This document shows positions 1-8,744 of a stretch of 64,000 nucleotides of DNA, one piece after another; the stretch's first letter is position 1, and each line of letters starts with the position of its first letter. Both the position numbers and the translations under genes were made by a program. The stretch covers positions 9,584-73,583 of the forward strand of contig NZ_KV822202.1 in assembly GCF_001815865.1 (NCBI RefSeq), read 5' to 3'. The notes below the pieces were generated by a model. The model saw only the letters and a list, made by a program, of their open reading frames with translations. It was not told where the DNA came from and searched no databases. This DNA comes from Abiotrophia sp. HMSC24B09 (GTDB lineage: Bacteria; Bacillota; Bacilli; Lactobacillales; Aerococcaceae).

Positions 1-170
1 GGTCCACTCCGTCGAGTGGACCACTAGCTACCCGAGGAAGTGTCGAAAACGGGTCAAAAGTCAGGAAAAGTTGTGGACCACTGGCTGCCCAAAAAAGTAC
101 AGCAACCTAGCCGAAAGCTCCGAAAAGTCACGCGCCTACGCCCCACTAGCTGCCTAGGCGACCAGCAAAA
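1..170. repeat. Intergenic region with hairpin and three short direct repeats
   Basis: No gene is visible here. Bases 1-22 form a perfect 9-bp stem (GGTCCACTC) with a CGTC loop. A 13-nt motif, CCACTAGCTACCC or close variants, occurs at 21-33, 78-90 and 143-155, each time after AAAA-rich spacer. The region may be the trailer of an upstream gene or a degenerate repeat array; it is cut by the window edge. Confidence 0.5.
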
Positions 171-185
171 ACAAAAAATTTCCCC

Positions 186-214
186 TTGCATACCGGTCTA
201 AGCTGTGCTATACT
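186..214 (+). promoter_or_regulatory. Sigma-A promoter of infC operon
   Basis: TTGCAT at 186-191 and TATACT at 209-214 are separated by 17 bp, a near-consensus vegetative promoter. Transcription would begin near 221 and give a leader of about 170 nt before infC. Confidence 0.75.
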
Positions 215-388
215 ATCGTAGTTGAGTAAAACAAGTAGAAACCAGCCGTTTCTCGCCAATCCCCTTAGGTGCTTGGCTGATAGAGAGTTTCCTTTGCGCC
301 TTGGTGCGGGGATAAGTAGCGGCTAGTTTGTGTACACAAGCTAGTTTTTTTCTTGTAAGGCTCGAAATCTAACTGGAGGTGGACTACC
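215..388 (+). promoter_or_regulatory. infC-rpmI-rplT leader, probably L20-responsive
   Basis: A roughly 170-nt untranslated leader precedes infC and ends in an attenuator hairpin at 323-351. In Firmicutes this operon is autoregulated by ribosomal protein L20, which binds such a leader and favours termination. The architecture fits; I have not verified the L20 consensus fold. Confidence 0.6.
323..351 (+). terminator. Attenuator in infC leader
   Basis: CTAGTTTGTG pairs with TACACAAGCTAG apart from one G-T pair, and is followed directly by seven T. Lying between promoter and infC, it is an attenuator rather than an end-of-gene terminator. Confidence 0.7.
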
Positions 389-916
389 ATCGTTAAAGAA
401 ATGATCATTAACGAAGATATCCGCGCACGTGAATTACGTGTGATTGGAGACAATGGTGAACAAATCGGAGTCAAATCACTTAATGATGCGCTCACTATTG
501 CAGAATCTTTCGGACTTGACCTAGTACTTGTCTCACCAAATGCCAAGCCACCTGTTGCTCGGATTATGGACTACGGTAAATACCGTTATGAGATGCAGAA
601 GAAGGAAAAGGAACAACGGAAGAATCAGAAGATCGTAACCGTCAAAGAAGTTCGTCTTTCTCCTGGTATCGAAGACCATGATTACCAAACCAAATTACGC
701 CAGGCCATCAAGTTCCTCGAACATGGTGACAAGGTCAAAGCCAGCATTCGTTTCCGCGGGCGGGCCATCACCCACAAGGAATTGGGTCAAGACGTATTGG
801 AAGACTTCATTGATGACACAAGCCATGTGTCAACGGTTGAAGCTCGACCAAAAATGGAAGGTCGCAGCATGTTCATCGTGCTAGCCCCATTAGCCCAAGC
901 GGCGCAACAAGACTAA
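389..916 (+). CDS. infC: Translation initiation factor IF-3, AUC start
   Basis: IF3 binds the 30S subunit and discriminates against non-AUG starts. The protein has the IF3 N domain ([12 protein letters not shown] near the start), a lysine-rich linker around residues 65-80 and a C domain ending after a [12 protein letters not shown] motif; 175 aa is normal for the family. The Shine-Dalgarno GGAGGTGG at 375-382 lies 6 nt before an in-frame ATC at 389 but 18 nt before the first in-frame ATG at 401, so AUC is the likely initiator. That parallels the AUU start of E. coli infC, which lets IF3 repress its own synthesis. First gene of infC-rpmI-rplT. Confidence 0.93.
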   Translation: MVKEMIINEDIRARELRVIGDNGEQIGVKSLNDALTIAESFGLDLVLVSPNAKPPVARIMDYGKYRYEMQKKEKEQRKNQKIVTVKEVRLSPGIEDHDYQTKLRQAIKFLEHGDKVKASIRFRGRAITHKELGQDVLEDFIDDTSHVSTVEARPKMEGRSMFIVLAPLAQAAQQD

Positions 917-938
917 TCTTTTTATAGGAGGAATTCCC

Positions 939-1136
939 ATGCCAAAACAAAAAACACACCGCGGTTTAGCAAAACGCGTTAAGAAGACTGGTTCAGGTAA
1001 ATTGAAACGTTCACACGCTTTCACTAGCCACCGTTTCCATGGTAAAACTAAGAAACAACGTCGTCAATTACGTCAAGCTGACTTAGTATCTAATTCAGAC
1101 TACAAACGTATTAAACAACAAATTTCGCAATTATAA
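939..1136 (+). CDS. rpmI: Large ribosomal subunit protein L35
   Basis: A 65-aa very basic protein beginning [20 protein letters not shown], the standard bL35 pattern, with family-typical length. An AGGAGGAA site lies 7-8 nt before the ATG. It sits 22 nt after infC and 30 nt before rplT, the canonical operon order, and should be co-transcribed under the leader control upstream of infC. Confidence 0.97.
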   Translation: MPKQKTHRGLAKRVKKTGSGKLKRSHAFTSHRFHGKTKKQRRQLRQADLVSNSDYKRIKQQISQL

Positions 1137-1166
1137 TACTAGAGAAGAACCAAGGAGGAATTTACT

Positions 1167-1520
1167 ATGCCACGTGTTAAAGGTGGATACGTTACCCGTC
1201 AACGTCGTAAACGTACATTAAAATTAGCTAAAGGTTACTACGGTGCCAAACATCTCTTATTCAAGACCGCTAAGCAACAAGTAATGAAATCTTACATGTA
1301 TGCTTACCGTGACCGTCGTCAGAAAAAACGTGACTTCCGTCGTTTATGGATTACCCGTATCAACGCGGCAGCTCGTATGAACGGGATCAGCTACAGCGTC
1401 TTAATGAACGGCTTGAAGAAAGCTGGCGTTGAAGTGAACCGTAAAATGTTGGCTGACTTAGCAGTTCACGATGCAGCAGCATTCACTGCTTTAGTAGAAC
1501 AAGCTAAGAAAGCTTTATAA
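1167..1520 (+). CDS. rplT: Large ribosomal subunit protein L20
   Basis: A 117-aa basic protein ([21 protein letters not shown]) matching bL20. It is needed for early 50S assembly, and in Firmicutes it represses this operon through the leader upstream of infC. The RBS AAGGAGGA precedes the ATG. Last gene of the operon, followed by a terminator at 1544-1578. The upstream attenuator supports a feedback role but does not prove it. Confidence 0.97.
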   Translation: MPRVKGGYVTRQRRKRTLKLAKGYYGAKHLLFKTAKQQVMKSYMYAYRDRRQKKRDFRRLWITRINAAARMNGISYSVLMNGLKKAGVEVNRKMLADLAVHDAAAFTALVEQAKKAL

Positions 1521-1543
1521 GAAGCGGATTAAGCAGATAAATG

Positions 1544-1578
1544 GAGGCAGGACCGGTCGGTCGATGCCTCTATTTTTT
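1544..1578 (+). terminator. Terminator of rplT operon
   Basis: GAGGCA (1544-1549) and TGCCTC (1565-1570) flank a GC-rich loop that itself contains a GACCGGTC dyad; a T-rich run follows. It lies 24 nt after the rplT stop. Confidence 0.75.
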
Positions 1579-1615
1579 GAATTTTAATCAATCAATAACA
1601 AAAAGGAGGTTCTAT

Positions 1616-3358
1616 ATGCAGTACATTTGGCGTTATTTACGCAAGCAACCCAAGCTCTTGTTTCTAGATTTCTTAGGGGCTTTTTTCTTTGTCTTAGTTA
1701 ACTTGGGCCTGCCGACCATCCTAGCCCGTATGGTAGACGAAGCCATCCTACCTCACGATGTCAGCCGTCTCTATTACTGGTCTGTCATCATGTTCCTAGT
1801 GATTCTGGCCGGGGTGGCAGGGCGCATCCTGCTCTCCTACACCGCCAGCAAGCTGACTACCGAGATGATTCGGGAGATGCGTAACGATCTCTATGACAAA
1901 ATTCAGCAGTTCTCCCACCATGAATATGAGCAGATTGGGATTTCTAGTTTGGTAACCCGGATAACTTCGGATGCCTTCGCCCTCATGCAATTTGCCGACC
2001 AAAGTCTGCGTTTGGGGATGATTACCCCCTTTATGATAGCATCTTCCATGGTCATGATTCTGGTAACCAGCCCGTCCCTGGCCTGGTTGATTTTATTGGC
2101 GGTGCCACCGCTAGCCATTTCCATCTGGTTTTTGGCCAGAAAGTCGACGCCCCTGTCTAAGCAACAACAGAAGACACTAGATAAGATTAACCAGTATGCC
2201 CGCGAGAACCTATCTGGTTTGCGGGTTATCCGGGCCTTTGCGCGCGAGGATTTCCAAGAGCAACGCTTCGATGAGCAAAACCAATCCTATACCGAGACCT
2301 CGTCCCGCCTCTTCAAATTAATGGGTTGGGCTAACCCACTCTTCGTCCATATCTTGATTTGGATGATTGTGGCCATTGTTTGGTTTGCCTTGGAGCCAAT
2401 CGCTCAGGGTTCACTCCAAGTGGGGAATCTGGTAGCCTTTGTGGAGTATGCCTTCCATGCTCTCTTCTCCTTCATGCTCTTCGCCAACCTCTTCATGATG
2501 TATCCGCGGACCGCCGTATCGGCAGCCCGGTTGCAGGAGGTCATGGATCTACCTATTTCTATTGATCCAAATCCCAAGGGAGTGACCGAGACGGAAACGC
2601 GGGGCTATCTGACCTTCGAGAATGTGACCTTTGCCTATCCAGGTGAGACGGAGAGTCCGGTGCTTCATAATATTAGCTTTGAAGTTAAGCCTGGCCAGAC
2701 TATCGCCTTTATCGGGTCGACCGGGAGCGGGAAGTCCTCGCTGGTTCAGCTCATTCCGCGCTTCTATGATGTCACCCTGGGTAAAATCCTGGTGGATGGC
2801 GTCGATGTCCGTGACTACAATCTCAAGGCCTTGCGCCAGAAGATTGGTTTTATTCCGCAGAAGTCCCTGCTCTTTACCGGGACCATCGGCGACAACTTGC
2901 GCTATGGTAAATGGAATGCCAGTGAAGGCGAGTTGGAGAAGGCCAGCGATATCTCCCAGGCGCGGGAATTTATTCATAGCCGATCTGAACGCTATGAAGC
3001 CTTCCTGGAAGAGGGTGGCAGCAACCTGTCAGGGGGTCAGAAGCAACGCTTGTCTATTGCCCGTGCCGTAGTGAAGCGTCCTGATATCTATATCTTCGAC
3101 GATTCCTTCTCGGCCCTGGACTATAAGACTGACGCCCAACTGCGTAAGCGGCTCAAGGAAGTGACCCAAGAGGCCGCCGTCTTGATTGTGGCTCAACGCG
3201 TGGGGACCATTATGAATGCTGACCAAATCATCGTCCTCAACAAGGGCGAAATCGTGGGTCGCGGTACCCACCAAGAATTAATGGCTAGCAATGAGATTTA
3301 CCGTGATATCGCCAATTCTCAGCTTAAGCAAGCCAGTCTAGATGAGGAGGCCATGTAA
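1616..3358 (+). CDS. Heterodimeric ABC exporter, subunit with degenerate ATP site
   Basis: A 580-aa half-transporter: about six membrane helices in residues 15-290, then an ATPase domain. Walker A GSTGSGKS begins near 367 and the signature LSGGQ near 471 is canonical. The catalytic Walker B glutamate is replaced (DD at 495-496) and the H-loop histidine is Gln527. These are the changes known from the degenerate-site subunit of BmrCD, LmrCD and TM287/288 multidrug exporters. The start at 1616 was chosen over an in-frame ATG 25 codons upstream because AAGGAGG at 1603-1609 precedes it. The partner gene starts 1 nt after its stop. Substrate is unknown; multidrug or lipid export is inferred. Confidence 0.88.
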   Translation: MQYIWRYLRKQPKLLFLDFLGAFFFVLVNLGLPTILARMVDEAILPHDVSRLYYWSVIMFLVILAGVAGRILLSYTASKLTTEMIREMRNDLYDKIQQFSHHEYEQIGISSLVTRITSDAFALMQFADQSLRLGMITPFMIASSMVMILVTSPSLAWLILLAVPPLAISIWFLARKSTPLSKQQQKTLDKINQYARENLSGLRVIRAFAREDFQEQRFDEQNQSYTETSSRLFKLMGWANPLFVHILIWMIVAIVWFALEPIAQGSLQVGNLVAFVEYAFHALFSFMLFANLFMMYPRTAVSAARLQEVMDLPISIDPNPKGVTETETRGYLTFENVTFAYPGETESPVLHNISFEVKPGQTIAFIGSTGSGKSSLVQLIPRFYDVTLGKILVDGVDVRDYNLKALRQKIGFIPQKSLLFTGTIGDNLRYGKWNASEGELEKASDISQAREFIHSRSERYEAFLEEGGSNLSGGQKQRLSIARAVVKRPDIYIFDDSFSALDYKTDAQLRKRLKEVTQEAAVLIVAQRVGTIMNADQIIVLNKGEIVGRGTHQELMASNEIYRDIANSQLKQASLDEEAM

Positions 3359-3359
3359 G

Positions 3360-5126
3360 ATGAATAAAAAAGTATCTAGTATCAAGCGCCTCCTGCCTTA
3401 TATGAAGCCATATGGCTTGTCTTATTTCTGGGCAATCCTCTTGACCATTGTGAGTGACATTGCCTCCGTCTTGGAACCTTTCATTTGGGGTTTGGCCCTG
3501 ACGGAAATCTCGCGGGGCAGTGTGGCCATCCTGCAAAAGGTGCCGGGCGCTAGCCTCAATTACTCCTATATTGGCTGGATTCTGGTCATCTACTTCTTCC
3601 GTGGCTTGACCTATCAAGTGTCTGCCTATCTAGCCAACGTGGCCATCACCAATGCCGTCCAAGGGACCATTCGGGATCTGCGTCAGGCCATGAACCAGAA
3701 ACTCAACCGCTTGCCGGTCTCCTATGTGGACCAACATCAATTTGGTGACCTCTTAGGCCGTATGACTGGTGATGTGGAGTCCGTTTCCAATGCCTTGCAG
3801 CAGAGTTTACTCCAAATTGTCAATGCCGTCTTCACCCTTGGTTTGGTGATAGCCATGATGATTTGGCTTAACGCAAGCTTAGCCTTAGTGGTCATTATCT
3901 CTATGCCACTGTCTTATTGGGTGGCTAAGAAGATCCTGGTTCTATCTCAGCCTTATTTCAAAGGCCAGGCCGACGCCTTAGGTCGCCTCTATGGCTTTGT
4001 CCAGGAGAACCTAACAGGTTTCAATGTCATCAAGCTTTATGGCCGGGAAGAACAATCCGCCCAGGAATTTTATGACATTACCCATAATTTACAACAAGTA
4101 GGCTTTAAGGCGACCATGGTGTCTTCGATGGTCATGCCGCTGGTAGGCTTCATCTCCCACATGACCTACTTGCTCCTAGCGTTGCTGGGGGGCTTGGCCG
4201 TCTTGCAAGGGGTGCTGACTATCGGTAACCTGCAAGCCTTCGTCCAGTATGTCTGGCAGGTCAACCAACCGATTCAGACGATCACCCAGCTGACAGGTGC
4301 CTTGCAGTCAGCTAAGTCTTCCCTGGACCGGATTCTAGAATTGATGGATGCGCCAGAGGAAGTAGTCAGTGCTAAGGCTCATTTGGCAGGACCGCTGACA
4401 GGGCGGGTCAGCTTCCAGGACGTGGCCTTCCACTACCAGGAAGATAAGCCTCTGATTCGTAATTTCAACCTAGAAGTCGAGCCGGGTCAAATGATTGCCA
4501 TTGTCGGGCCAACGGGCGCCGGTAAGACAACCCTAATTAACCTGCTCATGCGCTTCTATGATGTGACTCAGGGGGCCATTCAAGTGGATGGCCTGGATAT
4601 CCGGGACTTGCCACGTCAGGAATTGCGCCAGCAGTTTGGCATGGTGCTCCAGGATGCTTGGCTCTATGAAGGGACCATTAAGGACAATCTGCGTTTCGGT
4701 AACTTAAACGCTACTGACGAACAAATCGTGGAAGCAGCCAAGGCCGCCAACGTGGACCACTTTATCCGGACCTTGCCAGGTGGTTACAATATGAAGATGA
4801 ACCAGGAATCTAGCAATATCTCCTTGGGTCAGAAGCAACTGCTGACGATTGCCCGGGCCTTGCTGGCAGATCCTAAGATTCTGATTCTGGACGAGGCCAC
4901 TTCGTCAGTGGATACCCGTCTGGAGCTCCTCATTCAGAAGGCCATGAGCCGTCTGATGGAGGGCCGGACCAGCTTCGTTATTGCCCATCGTCTGTCGACC
5001 ATTCAGGAAGCCGATAAGATTCTGGTCTTACATGATGGCCAGATTGTAGAACAAGGCAATCACGACAGTCTCTTGGCAGCCAAGGGCTTCTACTACGAGC
5101 TCTATCAAAGTCAATTTAATCAATAA
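3360..5126 (+). CDS. Heterodimeric ABC exporter, catalytically competent subunit
   Basis: A 588-aa half-transporter with an N-terminal six-helix domain and a C-terminal ATPase. Walker A GPTGAGKT starts near 383, Walker B ends in Glu512 and the H-loop has His543, all canonical, but the signature is SLGQKQ near 488 instead of SGGQ. Combined with the preceding gene, one composite ATP site is consensus (this Walker A/B with partner LSGGQ) and the other doubly degenerate, which is the hallmark of asymmetric heterodimeric exporters. The start at 3360 has GAGGAGG at 3344-3350. It is translationally linked to the upstream gene and followed by a strong terminator. Confidence 0.88.
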   Translation: MNKKVSSIKRLLPYMKPYGLSYFWAILLTIVSDIASVLEPFIWGLALTEISRGSVAILQKVPGASLNYSYIGWILVIYFFRGLTYQVSAYLANVAITNAVQGTIRDLRQAMNQKLNRLPVSYVDQHQFGDLLGRMTGDVESVSNALQQSLLQIVNAVFTLGLVIAMMIWLNASLALVVIISMPLSYWVAKKILVLSQPYFKGQADALGRLYGFVQENLTGFNVIKLYGREEQSAQEFYDITHNLQQVGFKATMVSSMVMPLVGFISHMTYLLLALLGGLAVLQGVLTIGNLQAFVQYVWQVNQPIQTITQLTGALQSAKSSLDRILELMDAPEEVVSAKAHLAGPLTGRVSFQDVAFHYQEDKPLIRNFNLEVEPGQMIAIVGPTGAGKTTLINLLMRFYDVTQGAIQVDGLDIRDLPRQELRQQFGMVLQDAWLYEGTIKDNLRFGNLNATDEQIVEAAKAANVDHFIRTLPGGYNMKMNQESSNISLGQKQLLTIARALLADPKILILDEATSSVDTRLELLIQKAMSRLMEGRTSFVIAHRLSTIQEADKILVLHDGQIVEQGNHDSLLAAKGFYYELYQSQFNQ

Positions 5127-5130
5127 GCCC

Positions 5131-5163
5131 ATAAGGTTAGGATTTTGTCCTAACCTTATTTTT
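5131..5163 (+). terminator. Terminator of ABC exporter operon
   Basis: ATAAGGTTAGGA pairs perfectly with TCCTAACCTTAT around a TTTTG loop, and TTTTTG follows. Confidence 0.88.
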
Positions 5164-5311
5164 GTAATTAGACTAGACAAAAAAGTGTCACAATAGTGCG
5201 GATTAGATAGCTTATAGTTTTATCGCCCAAGTGTTGCCTTTAAGAATGACAGTCAAAATTAAGCTGAAATTTATCTCAATTAGTGATGTGCTTAATTTGG
5301 AGCGGAAAGGC

Positions 5312-5340
5312 TTTACATTAAGGGGTTTCAGGACTATAAT
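5312..5340 (+). promoter_or_regulatory. Promoter of the TIM-barrel/PTS operon
   Basis: TTTACA at 5312-5317 and TATAAT at 5335-5340 with a 17-bp spacer, about 57 nt upstream of the start codon. The 150 bp before it hold no gene. Confidence 0.75.
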
Positions 5341-5396
5341 GAAGGCAAGACGTATCAATGAATGCGTTTAAAAAATATCTGGAAAGGAGGAGAAGC

Positions 5397-6296
5397 ATGG
5401 CTCATAAACGTTTGTTGTCTTGCACAGCCAGTGAGGTCAAAACTTTGACAGCCGCGGAACTAAAACAAGCCATTAAGGCTAGCGAAGGCCGTATTATCTT
5501 GGCGGAAACAGTAGTCACTAAGGCACCGCTAATTGAAGGGGTGAGCAATGCGGAGATGATGCGGGCATTTAGTGCGGATATGCTATTATTGAATGAATAT
5601 GATCTATCCACCAAATTTATCCATAGTTTGCCCGCAATGGACGCGCCCATTGTCTATCTCAAGGAATTAACCGGTAGACCTATGGGGTTGAACTTAGAAC
5701 CGGTTGATCCAAGTGCTGAAGCGCTAGAAGACTGGATTGACCTACCGGAGGGCCGACGTGCCACGGTAGAGAACTTCCAAGCCGCTAACCGAGAGGGATT
5801 TGATTTCTTGGTCTTGACGGGTAACCCTTCGACAGGGGTTAGTCATCAGGGCATTGAAGCCACGGTGCGGCTAGCTAAGCAGCATTTCAAGGGACTGGTC
5901 TTTGCAGGTAAGATGCACAGTGCCGGGACCGGCGAGAAGGTGGTCTCGGAAGCGCATTTGTTAGCCTACATGGCAGCAGGTGCGGATGGCGTCTTGATTC
6001 CAAGTGTGGGGACCGTGCCGGGTGTCAGAGAAGACCAGGTGGCGCGGATTGCCGATCAGGTCAAGGACTTGGGCGGTTTAGTTATCTCAACCATTGGCAC
6101 CAGTCAGGAAAGTGCCGATAGTGGGACCATTCGCGAATTTGCGCTAGCCAACAAACGCGTGGGTACAGATATTCATCACATTGGCGATGGTTCCTACGGA
6201 CGCATGCCAGATCCAGAGAATATTCTGGCCTTGTCGCTAGCAATTAGAGGGAAGCGACATACTTATTTCCGTATGGGACAATCAGTATTAAGATAA
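5397..6296 (+). CDS. TIM-barrel-like protein of unknown function linked to PTS
   Basis: A 299-aa soluble protein (MAHKRLLSCTASEVKTL) with glycine-rich and acidic blocks typical of (beta/alpha)8 enzymes: GLNLEPVDPS, FLVLTGNPSTGVSH, GADGVLIPSVGTVPG and a C-terminal DIHHIGDGSYGRMPDPENI. I recall homologues being annotated loosely as HAD-like or PEP-phosphonomutase-like proteins, usually beside glucose/GlcNAc PTS permeases; the reaction is not known to me. The start at 5397 follows AAAGGAGGAG and is preferred to an ATG 13 codons upstream. The nagE-like gene begins 20 nt after its stop, so a shared role in amino-sugar metabolism is inferred. Confidence 0.7.
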   Translation: MAHKRLLSCTASEVKTLTAAELKQAIKASEGRIILAETVVTKAPLIEGVSNAEMMRAFSADMLLLNEYDLSTKFIHSLPAMDAPIVYLKELTGRPMGLNLEPVDPSAEALEDWIDLPEGRRATVENFQAANREGFDFLVLTGNPSTGVSHQGIEATVRLAKQHFKGLVFAGKMHSAGTGEKVVSEAHLLAYMAAGADGVLIPSVGTVPGVREDQVARIADQVKDLGGLVISTIGTSQESADSGTIREFALANKRVGTDIHHIGDGSYGRMPDPENILALSLAIRGKRHTYFRMGQSVLR

Positions 6297-6316
6297 ATAG
6301 AAAGTAGGAAAAAACA

Positions 6317-7768
6317 ATGATGTCATATTTACAAAAAATGGGTCGCTCTTTGATGCTACCTGTTGCCATCTTACCAGTAGCTTCCATTTTAATGGGGATT
6401 GGTTACTGGATTAGCCCTGCTGGTTTAGGTGTTCCAGGCCAAACCGGGACCAACCCAGTAGCAGTCTTCTTGATTCAAGCAGGTTTAGTCTTAATCGACA
6501 AAATTCCACTCTTATTCGCCGTTGGTTTGGCTGTTGGTTTAGCCAAAGACAAGAACGGGGCAGCCGGTCTCAGTGGTTTGGTCGCCTTCTTAATTATCAC
6601 GACTATCCTATCTAAGGATGTTGTAGCTCAATTACAAGGGGTAAAACCAGAAGAAGTAGCTTTGGCTTTCTCTAAGAGCACTAACGCCTTCATCGGGATC
6701 TTATCAGGGATCATCGGTGGGGAAATGTACAACCGTTTCAAAGATGTTAAATTACCAACCGCTCTAGGTTTCTTCAGCGGTCGTCGCTCTGCGCCAATCA
6801 TGGCAGGTCTTGTAGCATCACTTGCTGCCCTTGTCTTGCTCTTCGTATGGCCAGCAGTCTTCAGTGCTTTAGTAGCCTTTGGTAAGTCATTTGTTGGCTT
6901 GGGCGCAATCGGTGCTGGTATCTATGGTTTCTTCAACCGTCTCTTGATTCCAGTTGGTTTACACCATGCCCTCAACGCTGTATTCTGGTTCGACGTAGCT
7001 GGGATTAACGATATCGGGAACTTCTGGGGTAACACTGGGGTTCTAGGTCAAACTGGTATGTACCAAGCTGGTTTCTTCCCAGTCATGATGTTTGGTTTAC
7101 CAGGGGCTGCTTTGGCAATGTACCGCAATGCCAAAGACAGCAAGAAAAAAGCTGTAGCAGCTCTCTTAGTAGCGGCTGTCTTGGCTTCCTTCTTAACTGG
7201 GATTACCGAGCCACTTGAATTCTCCTTCATGTTCTTAGCACCTGTTCTTTACTTGGTGCACGCTGTCTTAACAGGGGTATCCTTGACAATTGCAGCCTTG
7301 TTACATGCTACTGCAGGTTTCAACTTCAGTGCTGGTTTGATTGACTTTATCTTAACTAGCCGCTTGCCAATGGCTAACAATCCTTGGCTCTTGATTGTCT
7401 TAGGTGTGGTAATGTTCGCGGTTTACTTCTTGGTCTTCGACTTCTTAATCAAGAAATTCAACTTCACCACTCCAGGTCGTGAAGAAGATGAGTCCACTGA
7501 AGGCGATGCTAACATGACCGTTAAAGCTAGCGACTTCAACATTCCTTTATTAATTGAAGGTTTAGGTGGCAAGGACAACATTGAAGCAACTGACCACTGT
7601 GCTACTCGCTTACGTTTAACCCTAGCTGATACTAGCAAGGTTGACGAAGCTAAGATCAAATCTACCGGTGCTGTTGCAACGCGTGTCCTTAACAAAAAGA
7701 ACGTGCAAGTCATTATCGGGACCGAAGTACAATTTGTTCACGATGCCTTAGCAGCACAAGTAAAATAA
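6317..7768 (+). CDS. nagE: PTS EIICB permease, N-acetylglucosamine type
   Basis: A 483-aa fused EIIC-EIIB. The membrane domain (residues 1-390) has the glucose/GlcNAc-family pattern GRSLMLPVAILPVAS, GLHHALNAVFWFD, FFPVMMFGLPGAALAMY and TGITEPLEFSFMFLAP, closest in my recollection to NagE. The EIIB domain carries the phosphorylatable Cys428 in DHCATRLRL. No EIIA domain is attached, so a separate EIIA-Glc-type protein must phosphorylate it. It would import and phosphorylate GlcNAc, fitting the hexosaminidase encoded near 25 kb. Codon use is highly biased (GGT, TTA, GTA), suggesting strong expression. Specificity is inferred from similarity. Confidence 0.85.
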   Translation: MMSYLQKMGRSLMLPVAILPVASILMGIGYWISPAGLGVPGQTGTNPVAVFLIQAGLVLIDKIPLLFAVGLAVGLAKDKNGAAGLSGLVAFLIITTILSKDVVAQLQGVKPEEVALAFSKSTNAFIGILSGIIGGEMYNRFKDVKLPTALGFFSGRRSAPIMAGLVASLAALVLLFVWPAVFSALVAFGKSFVGLGAIGAGIYGFFNRLLIPVGLHHALNAVFWFDVAGINDIGNFWGNTGVLGQTGMYQAGFFPVMMFGLPGAALAMYRNAKDSKKKAVAALLVAAVLASFLTGITEPLEFSFMFLAPVLYLVHAVLTGVSLTIAALLHATAGFNFSAGLIDFILTSRLPMANNPWLLIVLGVVMFAVYFLVFDFLIKKFNFTTPGREEDESTEGDANMTVKASDFNIPLLIEGLGGKDNIEATDHCATRLRLTLADTSKVDEAKIKSTGAVATRVLNKKNVQVIIGTEVQFVHDALAAQVK

Positions 7769-7791
7769 GCCAGTCTATTGATAGAGTAGAT

Positions 7792-7833
7792 AAAAAAAGC
7801 GTTGGAGCCTTGAGGCTGCCAACGCTTTTTCTT
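7792..7833. terminator. Bidirectional terminator between nagE and DUF1310 gene
   Basis: AAAAAAAGCGTTGGAGCC and GGCTGCCAACGCTTTTTC form a strong stem around TTGA with A and T runs on both sides, so it serves both convergent genes. Confidence 0.88.
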
Positions 7834-7834
7834 A

Positions 7835-8251
7835 TTATTTGCCTACTAACTGTTGGAATTTTTCTGAGATGGATACGCTATAGCTAAATCTATTTTCAGA
7901 GGATTGAGAAGAGTCCTCCCTATTCGTATGTTTCGACAGGGCGAATTTTAGATAGATCTCTCGGTCTCCATTAATATAGACTGTAAACATGATTCCGCCC
8001 ATAGGATTTGGTCTGGCAGAGGAGTAGTCAATCTCGTAAGATTGGATTTTTCCCTTACTGGTTAGGGCTTGCTTGTCTTCTTTGAGCAAGAAACCTTCAA
8101 TCTCCGCGTGTACAGCGGGACTATGCATGGTGCGATTGATTTCTGCCTCAATCTCTTGTTGAGCCTGATGGTATCGATAAAGAGGGAAGCAGATAATGGC
8201 GAATAATATTAAAAGGCTGATGGTAACCATCTTTCGAGTTTGCTTAAACAT
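7835..8251 (-). CDS. DUF1310 family protein, membrane anchored
   Basis: A 138-aa protein with one N-terminal hydrophobic segment (about residues 9-25) and an extracytoplasmic remainder containing LTSKGKIQSYEIDY and NPMGGIMFTVYING, the DUF1310 pattern of streptococci and lactobacilli. Function of the family is unknown. It is a paralogue of the next gene upstream; 90 bp separate them and both are on the minus strand. An AAGGAGGA site precedes the ATG. It shares the bidirectional terminator with nagE. Confidence 0.75.
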   Translation of the reverse strand: MFKQTRKMVTISLLILFAIICFPLYRYHQAQQEIEAEINRTMHSPAVHAEIEGFLLKEDKQALTSKGKIQSYEIDYSSARPNPMGGIMFTVYINGDREIYLKFALSKHTNREDSSQSSENRFSYSVSISEKFQQLVGK

Positions 8252-8342
8252 TCTATATCCTCCTTAGCAGATATAAGGATTCCCTATTTTGAGAGGCTCT
8301 CATTGTTTCTTAGAAATTATCATGTATCCTTGCTCAGATATT

Positions 8343-8744
8343 CTATTCATATTTTTCAATCCCTACTAAGCGTTGAAACTCGTTAGACTCTGCTGTTGAA
8401 AGTCCGTAAATCCCTGATGGTCCATATTTACTAAGGATAGAACTAAAAGAAATTGTGTGGTCATCGTTAACATAAACAGTAAATCCAATTCCGCCCATAG
8501 GATTCAGATGAGCTGTATGATAGTCTATTTGATAGGACTTAATTTTTCCTTTGCTTGTCAGAGCGTTAGGGTCTCTTGACATTAGAAATTTTTCAATTTC
8601 TGCATGTACATCCTTGTCATGGAGCACCTGAATCATTTCAATCTCAGCGGTATTTCTATCTTGTTGATATCTGTAGATTTGAAAGCCAATCAATAAGAGC
8701 ATGGCGAGAATAATTGAAATCAGAATGCGTTTGGTCTTAAACAT
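8343..8744 (-). CDS. DUF1310 family protein, paralogue
   Basis: A 133-aa protein with one N-terminal membrane segment (residues 8-22) followed by LTSKGKIKSYQIDY and NPMGGIGFTVYVND. It is clearly related to the downstream neighbour and points to tandem duplication. The RBS TGGAGGGA lies just upstream of its ATG. Family function is unknown; such proteins often occur in tandem arrays. Confidence 0.75.
   Translation of the reverse strand: MFKTKRILISIILAMLLLIGFQIYRYQQDRNTAEIEMIQVLHDKDVHAEIEKFLMSRDPNALTSKGKIKSYQIDYHTAHLNPMGGIGFTVYVNDDHTISFSSILSKYGPSGIYGLSTAESNEFQRLVGIEKYE

Noticed and set aside
1541..1615. A 25-codon upstream extension of the first ABC exporter subunit
   Set aside because: It would run through the rplT terminator and has no RBS, while 1616 has AAGGAGG.
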